Shown: positions 36,530 to 42,456 of the stretch, one piece after another
Numbering within the stretch: position 1 is the stretch's first letter
Layout of the letters: each line of letters starts with the position of its first letter
Origin: Pseudomonas synxantha
Lineage (GTDB): Bacteria > Pseudomonadota > Gammaproteobacteria > Pseudomonadales > Pseudomonadaceae
NCBI GenBank assembly: GCA_945874835.1
Contig: CAMCJM010000003.1
Coordinates: 1 to 42,456, forward strand
Direction of reading: 5' to 3'
DNA length: 42,456 nt
The notes under the pieces: model-generated
Database searches by the model: none
What the model saw: the letters and a program-made list of their open reading frames with translations, nothing else
Told to the model about the DNA's origin: nothing
Translations under genes and position numbers: made by a program

Positions 36530-37261
36530 ATGCAACTGAGCGGCGCGCCCAGCAGCGGTAAGGAACGCCCGGAGAATTTCGCCGAGCGCATCTACCAGCA
36601 GCTCAAAGACGACATCTTTGAGTTTCGCCTGCTGCCCGGTGATCGCTTCTCCGAAGGCGAGATCGCCGCACGCATGGCGGTCAGCCGCACGCCCGTGCGC
36701 CAGGCTCTGTATCGATTGGAACGGGAAGGCTATCTGCAGGTGTATTTCCGCAGCGGCTGGCAGGTCAAGCCGTTCGACTTCGCCCATTTCGAGGAATTGT
36801 ACGAGGTGCGCATCGTCCTCGAATTGGAGGCTGTGCGGCGTTTATGCGAACGCCCTGTCGATGAGCAGTCGGCCGCACTGGAACAACTCAAGCGCACCTG
36901 GTTGGTGCAAACAGAGCAGCGTTTGCAGGATGGCCGCGAGGTTTCGCGCCTGGATGAGCGTTTTCATTGCTTGCTGGTGGAGGCGGCGGGCAACCGCGAA
37001 ATGGCCCGCCTGCACGCCGAAGTGAGCGAGAAGATCCGCATTATCCGTCGCTTGGACTTCACCCAGAGCCCACGCGTGACTGCCACTTACGACGAACACG
37101 GACAAATACTCGCGGCGATTTTGTCGCGCCGGTGCAAAGAGGCACAGCTATTGCTCAAGACCCATATAGAGGTCAGCAAAGCCGAAGTGCGCAAAATCAC
37201 CCTGCACATGCTGCACAGCGCACGTCAGCGCACTGTTCAGACGGCAGAGGTCACGACCTGA
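36530..37261 (+). CDS. GntR family transcriptional regulator (FCD subfamily)
   Basis: A 243-residue regulator: an N-terminal winged helix (residues about 15-80, with IYQQLKDDIFEFRLLPGDRF, SEGEIAARMAVSRTPVRQAL, YRLEREGYLQV) and a C-terminal all-helical FCD ligand-binding domain with ELYEVRIVLELEAVRRLCER and LDERFHCLLVEAAGNREM. FCD proteins bind small carboxylic acids, often through a metal held by Asp/His residues. ATG 36530 lies four bases after the atzF stop, so the pair is one unit and the regulator probably controls atzF and/or urt genes in response to a nitrogen compound; the ligand is unknown. The open frame extends upstream into atzF but without family resemblance. Confidence 0.9.
   Translation: MQLSGAPSSGKERPENFAERIYQQLKDDIFEFRLLPGDRFSEGEIAARMAVSRTPVRQALYRLEREGYLQVYFRSGWQVKPFDFAHFEELYEVRIVLELEAVRRLCERPVDEQSAALEQLKRTWLVQTEQRLQDGREVSRLDERFHCLLVEAAGNREMARLHAEVSEKIRIIRRLDFTQSPRVTATYDEHGQILAAILSRRCKEAQLLLKTHIEVSKAEVRKITLHMLHSARQRTVQTAEVTT
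37140..37155 (+). promoter_or_regulatory. Sigma-54-like element inside gntR, before urtA
   Basis: AGGCAC-N5-TTGCT with correct GG-GC spacing of 12 bp, about 200 bp before the urtA start. One mismatch to consensus (A for T). Lies within codons of gntR, so it may be a chance match. Confidence 0.25.
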
Positions 37262-37357
37262 GGTGAACACCCTAGGGCTAGCGCCTGTTTTAACTGCCAG
37301 ACAAAAAACTAAAAACCAGCAGCTCAAACACTTAAGTTCGTGAATGGAGATCGCACC

Positions 37358-38623
37358 ATGCAACGTCGCAATCTGATCAAGGCCTTTACCCTGTCCGCTT
37401 CCATCGCCGCCATGGGCATGAGCTGGACCCTGCACGCCGCTGAAACCATCAAGGTGGGCGTGCTGCATTCGCTGTCTGGCACCATGGCCATCTCGGAAAC
37501 CTCGCTGAAAGACATGGCCCTGATGACCATTGACGAGATCAACGCCAAAGGCGGCGTGCTCGGCAAGCAACTTGAAGCCGTTGTGGTTGACCCGGCGTCC
37601 AACTGGCCGCTGTTCGCCGAACGTGGTCGTCAGTTGCTGACCCAGGACAAAGTCGCCGTGACCTTCGGCTGCTGGACCTCGGTGTCGCGCAAATCCGTAC
37701 TGCCGGTCTATGAAGAACTCAACGGCCTGCTGTTCTACCCCGTGCAGTACGAAGGCGAAGAGATGTCGCCAAACGTGTTCTACACCGGTGCAGCGCCAAA
37801 CCAGCAAGCCATCCCGGCGGTCGAGTACCTGATGAGCGAAGACGGCGGCGGTGCCAAGCGCTACTTCCTGCTCGGCACTGACTACGTTTACCCGCGCACC
37901 ACCAACAAGATCCTGCGCGCCTTCCTGATCAGCAAAGGCGTGGCCGATAAAGACATCGAAGAGGTCTACACCCCGTTCGGCCATAGCGATTACCAAACCA
38001 TCGTCGCCAACATCAAGAAGTTCTCCGCTGGCGGCAAAACCGCAGTGATCTCCACCGTCAACGGCGACTCCAACGTGCCGTTCTACAAAGAACTGGCCAA
38101 CCAGGGCATCGAAGCCACCGACATCCCGGTTGTAGCCTTCTCGGTCGGTGAAGAAGAACTGCGCGGTATCGACACCAAGCCGCTGGTTGGCCAACTGGCC
38201 GCCTGGAACTACTTCCAGTCGGTCGAGAACCCGGCCAACACCAAGTTCGTTGCCGACTGGAAAGCCTACGCCAAGGCCAAGAGCCTGCCGAACGCCGATA
38301 CCGTGGTCACCAATGACCCGATGGAAGCCACTTACGTAGGCATCCACATGTGGGCGCAGGCCGTTGAAAAAGCCGGCACCACCGATGTCGACAAGGTGCG
38401 TGAAGCCATGTACGGGCAGACCTTCGCCGCGCCAAGTGGCTTCACCCTGACCATGGATAAAACCAACCACCACCTGCACAAGCCCGTAATGATTGCTGAA
38501 GTGCAAGAAGACGGTCAGTTCTCGGTGGTCTGGCAGACAGAAGGGCCAGTCCGTGCACAGCCATGGAGCCCGTACATCGAAGGCAACGACAAGAAGCCGG
38601 ATTACGCGGTGAAGTCGAACTAA
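37358..38623 (+). CDS. urtA: Urea ABC transporter substrate-binding protein UrtA
   Basis: Periplasmic protein that captures urea (or short amides) for the UrtBCDE importer. 421 residues with an N-terminal export signal containing twin Arg (MQRRNLIKAF) and cut near HAAE; the twin Arg hints at Tat export but is not a full consensus. The mature protein has the Leu/Ile/Val-binding fold: KVGVLHSLSGTMAISE, VTFGCWTSVSRKSVLPV, LNGLLFYPVQYEGEE, GTDYVYPRTTNK, and GHSDYQTIVANIKKF; WTSVSRK and the YPVQYEG stretch are typical of the urea/amide group. GGAG lies 8 bases before ATG 37358; the ATG at 37340 has none. 96 bp after gntR, perhaps with its own promoter. Confidence 0.95.
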   Translation: MQRRNLIKAFTLSASIAAMGMSWTLHAAETIKVGVLHSLSGTMAISETSLKDMALMTIDEINAKGGVLGKQLEAVVVDPASNWPLFAERGRQLLTQDKVAVTFGCWTSVSRKSVLPVYEELNGLLFYPVQYEGEEMSPNVFYTGAAPNQQAIPAVEYLMSEDGGGAKRYFLLGTDYVYPRTTNKILRAFLISKGVADKDIEEVYTPFGHSDYQTIVANIKKFSAGGKTAVISTVNGDSNVPFYKELANQGIEATDIPVVAFSVGEEELRGIDTKPLVGQLAAWNYFQSVENPANTKFVADWKAYAKAKSLPNADTVVTNDPMEATYVGIHMWAQAVEKAGTTDVDKVREAMYGQTFAAPSGFTLTMDKTNHHLHKPVMIAEVQEDGQFSVVWQTEGPVRAQPWSPYIEGNDKKPDYAVKSN

Positions 38624-38676
38624 GGCAAAAACCCTCCCCCCTGAATGTGCTGATAGCGCAGCGCGCGTTTACCGCC

Positions 38677-38697
38677 CCTCTCCCGCAGCGGGAGAGG
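38677..38697. repeat. CCTCTCCCG-CAG-CGGGAGAGG hairpin repeat
   Basis: Exact 9-bp arms with a 3-base loop, in the urtA-urtB gap; flanked by further C-rich and G-rich tracts (38631-38641, 38714-38724) that could extend the stem. A common type of intergenic hairpin. Confidence 0.7.
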
Positions 38698-38730
38698 TCG
38701 TGGGCGACTCGTGAAGGGGGGAAGGTCGCT

Positions 38731-38781
38731 GTAGCCCGGATGCAATCCGGGAAGACCGCTCCCGGATTGCATCCGGGCTAC
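38731..38781. repeat. Perfect REP pair between urtA and urtB
   Basis: GTAGCCCGGATGCAATCCGG begins the left 22-bp arm (38731-38752); the right arm at 38760-38781 is its exact complement, loop 7 bases. It ends 14 bp before the urtB ATG, directly before the CAAGGA ribosome site. Confidence 0.9.
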
Positions 38782-38795
38782 GCCAAGGAACTCCC

Positions 38796-40367
38796 ATGTC
38801 CACTGCCCTTACCCGAATTCTGCTGAGCCTGCTGTTGCTGCTGCCCCTGGCCGCGCACGCCGGTGATGCCCAAGACTTTGTCGCCGCTAACCCAGCCAAG
38901 CAGGCCAGCCTGCTCGAACGCTGGTCCGCTGCGCCCGATGCGGCGCGCCTGCCGCTGATTGAAGCCCTGCAACAAGGCCGCGTTGCAGCAGACAGCGCGA
39001 AAAACGCCTTTATTGAAATCGATGGCGCGTATCAGCCTGCCGAAGGCGACGTGCAGCCTGTCGAAACACCCAAGAAGCTGCGCCTGAACAACCGCCTGCG
39101 CGGCCTGACCGCCACCGCACTGGCCAGCCACCAACTACTCGGCGAAGACCCTGCACTGCGCTTGGCCGCTGCCAAGCAACTGCAGAAGAGTGCCAAACCG
39201 GCGCAACTGCAACTGCTCAACGCCCAAGTCGCCAGCGAAACCGACGATGGTGTGCGCGACGCTCTGACGCTGGCCCTGGCCAACCTGCAACTGGTTGATA
39301 GCGACCCGGCCGTGCGCCTGGCAGCCGTGCGCCTACTGGGTGAAACCGGCGACCCACTGGCCCGCACCCGCTTGGAAACCCTGCTCGACCCAGCCGTGGA
39401 AATCGATGCCGGTGTACGCACCGCAGCCGAAACCAGCCTGGCTCAGGTCAAACGCAAACTTCTGATCGGCGAACTGCTCGGCCAGGCGTTCAGCGGCCTG
39501 TCGCTCGGTTCAATCCTGCTGCTCGCCGCACTCGGCTTGGCCATCACCTTCGGCTTGCTCGGGGTGATCAACATGGCCCACGGCGAGATGCTAATGCTCG
39601 GGGCCTATTCCACCTACATGGTGCAGGTCATGTTCCAGCGTTTCGCCCCAGAAGCCCTGGCGCTGTATCCGCTGGTGGCGCTGCCGGCGGCCTTCTTCGT
39701 CACCGCCGCCATCGGCATGGCCCTGGAGCGCACGGTGATTCGCCACCTCTACGGTCGCCCACTGGAAACTCTGCTCGCCACCTGGGGCATTAGCCTGATT
39801 CTGATCCAGCTGGTGCGGGTGATCTTCGGCGCGCAAAACGTTGAAGTGGCCAACCCGGCCTGGCTGTCGGGCGGCATCCAAGTGCTGCCCAACTTGGTGC
39901 TGCCGTACAACCGCATCGTCATCATCGGCTTCGCCCTGTTTGTGGTGCTGCTGACCTGGCTGCTGCTGAACAAAACCCGCCTTGGCCTGAACGTGCGCGC
40001 CGTCACGCAGAACCGCAACATGGCCGCTTGCTGCGGCGTGCCCACCGGTCGGGTGGACATGCTCGCCTTCGGCCTCGGCTCCGGTATCGCCGGCCTTGGC
40101 GGTGTGGCCCTGAGCCAGATCGGCAACGTCGGCCCGGACCTCGGCCAGAGCTACATCATCGACTCGTTCCTGGTGGTGGTGCTCGGCGGCGTTGGTCAAC
40201 TGGCCGGTAGTGTGATGGCCGCCTTTGGCCTTGGCATCGCCAACAAGATTCTCGAACCGCAGATCGGTGCCGTGCTCGGCAAGATCCTTATCCTCGCGCT
40301 GATCATTCTGTTTATTCAGAAACGCCCGCAAGGTCTGTTTGCTTTGAAAGGACGGGTGATCGACTGA
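38796..40367 (+). CDS. urtB: Urea ABC transporter permease UrtB
   Basis: Membrane channel subunit of the urea importer, LivH-like. 523 residues: signal peptide (1-22), a long periplasmic N-terminal part (about 23-225) with helical repeat-like segments (LRLAAAKQLQKS, VRLAAVRLLGETG), typical of UrtB and absent from LivH, then about eight membrane helices with INMAHGEMLMLGAYSTYM, LYGRPLETLLATWGISLIL, MLAFGLGSGIAGLGGVAL and SFLVVVLGGVGQLAGS. CAAGGA lies 7 bases before the ATG. Its stop overlaps the urtC start (TGATG). Confidence 0.95.
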   Translation: MSTALTRILLSLLLLLPLAAHAGDAQDFVAANPAKQASLLERWSAAPDAARLPLIEALQQGRVAADSAKNAFIEIDGAYQPAEGDVQPVETPKKLRLNNRLRGLTATALASHQLLGEDPALRLAAAKQLQKSAKPAQLQLLNAQVASETDDGVRDALTLALANLQLVDSDPAVRLAAVRLLGETGDPLARTRLETLLDPAVEIDAGVRTAAETSLAQVKRKLLIGELLGQAFSGLSLGSILLLAALGLAITFGLLGVINMAHGEMLMLGAYSTYMVQVMFQRFAPEALALYPLVALPAAFFVTAAIGMALERTVIRHLYGRPLETLLATWGISLILIQLVRVIFGAQNVEVANPAWLSGGIQVLPNLVLPYNRIVIIGFALFVVLLTWLLLNKTRLGLNVRAVTQNRNMAACCGVPTGRVDMLAFGLGSGIAGLGGVALSQIGNVGPDLGQSYIIDSFLVVVLGGVGQLAGSVMAAFGLGIANKILEPQIGAVLGKILILALIILFIQKRPQGLFALKGRVID

Positions 40368-41458
40368 TGACTATGCCCCTGAATCAAACGTTATTAGCCC
40401 GCGCCAGCGCCAAGCTTGGCCCGCAAGCGTCCATGGCCATCGGCCTGCTGGTACTGGCCGTATTGCTGGCCATGCCGCTGCTGCACCTGCTACCCGCGGA
40501 CAACGCCCTGCATGTGTCGGCTTACACCCTGACCCTGGTCGGCAAAATCCTCTGCTATTGCATCGTCGCCCTGGCGCTCGACTTGGCCTGGGGTTATGCC
40601 GGGCTGTTGTCGCTCGGTCACGGCCTGTTCTTTGCCCTCGGCGGTTACGCCATGGGCATGTACCTGATGCGCGAAGCAGCGGGTGACGGCCTGCCGGCGT
40701 TTATGAGCTTCCTCGCTTGGACCGAGCTGCCCTGGTATTGGTACGGCACCGACAGCTTCCTCTGGGCCATGTGCCTGGTGGTGCTGGCCCCCGGTTTGCT
40801 GGCACTGGTGTTCGGCTTCTTCGCCTTCCGCTCGCGGATCAAAGGCGTGTACTTCTCGATCATGACCCAGGCGCTGACCTTCGCTGGCATGTTGCTGTTC
40901 TTCCGCAACGAAACCGGCTTTGGCGGCAACAACGGTTTTACCAACTTCCGCACCATTCTCGGTTTCGACATCACCGCCGCACACACCCGCGCCACGCTGT
41001 TCTTCGCCACCGTGGTGCTGCTGGTGGCCAGCCTGTACCTGGGCTGGCGACTGGCGCGCAGCAAGTTCGGCCGCGTGCTCACCGCGCTGCGTGATGCGGA
41101 AAACCGTTTGATGTTCTGCGGTTATGACCCGCGCGGCTACAAGCTGTTCATCTGGGTGCTCAGCGCCGTGCTCTGTGGGCTTGCGGGTGCGTTGTATGTG
41201 CCGCAAGTGGGCATCATCAACCCCAGCGAAATGTCGCCGACCAACTCCATTGAAGCCGCCGTGTGGGTCGCCCTCGGCGGGCGTGGCACGCTGATCGGCC
41301 CGCTGCTCGGCGCCGGTTTGGTCAACGGCATGAAGAGCTGGTTTACCGTGGCCTTCCCCGAGTACTGGCTGTTCGCTCTGGGCTTTCTATTTATCGTCGT
41401 GACCTTGTTCTTACCCAAAGGTGTGATCGGCCTACTGCGTAAAAAGGGAGAGCAATAA
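40367..41458 (+). CDS. urtC: Urea ABC transporter permease UrtC
   Basis: Second membrane subunit, LivM-like, 363 residues with about nine helices. Seen: LDLAWGYAGLLSLGHGLFFALGG, a Trp-rich loop (AWTELPWYWYGTDSFLW) usual in UrtC, the EAA-like RVLTALRDAENRLMFCGYDP, and PTNSIEAAVWVALGGRGTLIGPLLGA. Overlaps urtB and urtD by one base each, indicating coupled translation. A second ATG six bases downstream is an alternative start. Confidence 0.95.
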   Translation: MTMPLNQTLLARASAKLGPQASMAIGLLVLAVLLAMPLLHLLPADNALHVSAYTLTLVGKILCYCIVALALDLAWGYAGLLSLGHGLFFALGGYAMGMYLMREAAGDGLPAFMSFLAWTELPWYWYGTDSFLWAMCLVVLAPGLLALVFGFFAFRSRIKGVYFSIMTQALTFAGMLLFFRNETGFGGNNGFTNFRTILGFDITAAHTRATLFFATVVLLVASLYLGWRLARSKFGRVLTALRDAENRLMFCGYDPRGYKLFIWVLSAVLCGLAGALYVPQVGIINPSEMSPTNSIEAAVWVALGGRGTLIGPLLGAGLVNGMKSWFTVAFPEYWLFALGFLFIVVTLFLPKGVIGLLRKKGEQ

Positions 41459-42309
41459 TGCGCGCTACGCCAGCCCCCGAAATAATGCTCGAACCTGCCT
41501 ATGACCCCGCCGGCAGAGGCCGCGACCCGATCGGCACCAGCACCTTGGCGCACAAAGGCCTGAACGTGCGCCACGGCACCATCCTGACCCTGGAAGACAT
41601 CAACGTCAGCTTCGATGGCTTCAAAGCCCTGACCAACCTGACGCTGTACATCGGCGTCGGTGAACTGCGCTGCATCATCGGCCCCAACGGTGCCGGCAAG
41701 ACCACCATGATGGATGTGATCACCGGCAAAACCCGCCCCGACAATGGTGTGGCCTACTTCGGTGAAACCCTCGACCTGACCAAAATGAGCGAGGTGCAAA
41801 TCGCTCAGTCCGGCATCGGCCGCAAGTTCCAGAAGCCGACGGTGTTCGAAGCGCTTAGCGTGTTCGAAAACCTCGAACTGGCGCAGAAGACCAACAAATC
41901 GGTGTGGGCCAGCCTGCGCGCCAAACTGACCGGCGAACAGCGTGACCGTATTGATGAAGTGCTGCAGACGATCAAACTCGACAGCTCGCGCTCACGCCCC
42001 GCCGGGCTGCTGTCGCACGGGCAGAAGCAGTTTCTCGAGATCGGCATGCTGCTGGTGCAAGACCCGCAACTGCTGCTGCTCGATGAGCCGGTGGCAGGCA
42101 TGACCGACGCCGAAACCGAGTTCACCGCCGAGCTGTTCAAGTCACTGGCACGCAAACACTCACTGATGGTGGTCGAGCACGACATGGGCTTTGTCGGCAG
42201 CATTGCCGACCACGTCACCGTACTGCACCAAGGCAGCGTGCTGGCCGAAGGCTCGCTGGAACAGGTGCAGAACGATGAGCGGGTGATTGAGGTTTATCTG
42301 GGGCGCTAG
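41458..42309 (+). CDS. urtD: Urea ABC transporter ATP-binding protein UrtD
   Basis: One of the two ATPases of the urea importer, LivG-like. 283 residues, with about 35 extra N-terminal residues before the ABC fold, as is common for UrtD. Walker A GPNGAGKTT (from residue 75), Q-loop region IGRKFQKPTVFE, signature LLSHGQKQFLEI, Walker B LLLLDEPVAGMTD and the switch His in VVEHDMGFVG are intact. The start overlaps the urtC stop. urtE, the partner ATPase, is expected next, but an IS5-like element begins eight bases after the urtD stop. Confidence 0.96.
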   Translation: MRATPAPEIMLEPAYDPAGRGRDPIGTSTLAHKGLNVRHGTILTLEDINVSFDGFKALTNLTLYIGVGELRCIIGPNGAGKTTMMDVITGKTRPDNGVAYFGETLDLTKMSEVQIAQSGIGRKFQKPTVFEALSVFENLELAQKTNKSVWASLRAKLTGEQRDRIDEVLQTIKLDSSRSRPAGLLSHGQKQFLEIGMLLVQDPQLLLLDEPVAGMTDAETEFTAELFKSLARKHSLMVVEHDMGFVGSIADHVTVLHQGSVLAEGSLEQVQNDERVIEVYLGR

Positions 42310-42316
42310 AACCTAG

Positions 42317-42456
42317 GTTCTGTTGACGTATCAGCGGAGCCACAACAGGGTTGCAGCGAAGGCCAGCATAGACTTGAAATGACTGGCCTTTTTCTCAAAA
42401 CGCGTAGCAATCCGCCGGTAATGCTTCAGTTTGCCGAACAGGCACTCCACGACGTG
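42317..42456 (-). mobile_element. IS5-like insertion sequence, 3' end (partial)
   Basis: Starts about eight bases after urtD with GGTTCTGTTGACG as likely terminal inverted repeat; CTAG at 42313-42316 may be the target duplication. Contains the end of a transposase on the minus strand; the rest lies outside the window. Confidence 0.75.
42331..42456 (-). CDS. IS5 family transposase, C-terminal 41 residues (partial)
   Basis: Minus-strand reading ends at TGA 42333-42331 and gives HVVECLFGKLKHYRRIATRF followed by EKKASHFKSMLAFAATLLWL, the typical C-terminal end of IS5-group DDE transposases: the catalytic Glu in the E-x-x-F-x-x-L-K-x-x-R-R-I-A-T-R-x-E motif and the closing A-x-x-L-x-W-L-R. The 5' part is beyond the window edge. 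It points toward urtD, so its own promoter would transcribe toward the urt genes on the opposite strand. Confidence 0.85.
   Translation of the reverse strand, partial: HVVECLFGKLKHYRRIATRFEKKASHFKSMLAFAATLLWLR

Noticed and set aside
37148-38506. Long open frame on the minus strand opposite urtA (452 codons)
   Set aside because: Mirror of GC-rich codon use in urtA; no family resemblance or ribosome site. The same holds for long frames opposite purD (29284-30654), the thiolase gene (7564-8730) and purH (27388-28422).

Overview
The window is chromosomal DNA of a Pseudomonas species (Gammaproteobacteria), GC-rich, with about 30 protein genes, no rRNA or tRNA that I can see, and many short intergenic repeats. 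The gene order supports this assignment. The speA-yciH-NUDIX-DUF2333 // gcbA-ctpL-dsbD-aroQ-accB-accC-prmA-zinc ribbon-dusB-fis-purH-purD-retS-marC-urt run is, from memory, the order of the P. aeruginosa speA-to-urt region. The left part (NCS2 permease-trmA, RIO kinase, thiolase // two-domain FabG) also resembles P. aeruginosa neighbourhoods. I cannot name the species.

Both edges are insertion sequences. At the left (1-148) is the end of an IS21-like element with multiple 23-24 bp terminal repeats; it has cut a DJ-1/YajL family gene after 17 codons. At the right (42317-42456) is the 3' end of an IS5-like transposase, inserted just after the urtD stop codon, where urtE would be expected.

Region by region. 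384-7193: purine-type permease, trmA, a DUF4136 lipoprotein, DUF4345 membrane protein, DUF411 protein, zinc metallopeptidase YpfJ, a RIO-type kinase and an O6-alkylguanine-DNA alkyltransferase. 7432-10440: a thiolase divergent from a long FabG-like reductase, with a 198-bp repeat element between them. 10691-15054 (minus strand): arginine decarboxylase, SUI1-like YciH, NUDIX hydrolase, DUF2333 protein. 15369-20984: diguanylate cyclase GcbA, phosphate-type chemoreceptor CtpL with a candidate PhoB box, and DsbD. 21104-23410: aroQ-accB-accC (fatty-acid precursor malonyl-CoA). 23618-27481: prmA, a zinc-ribbon membrane protein with a (CCTGCA)14 tract, dusB-fis. 27556-30618: purH and purD (IMP synthesis). 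30731-34180: retS and marC.

34181-42309 is a nitrogen-scavenging block: a good sigma-54 promoter, an allophanate hydrolase gene (atzF) broken by one frameshift, a GntR/FCD regulator, and urtABCD of the urea ABC transporter. A perfect 22-bp REP hairpin separates urtA from urtB.

I found no obvious new multi-gene system. The most rewarding observations are the two IS disruptions, the atzF frameshift downstream of a clean sigma-54 promoter, the in-frame hexanucleotide tract, the dispersed 198/63-bp repeat family, and the candidate PhoB site before ctpL.
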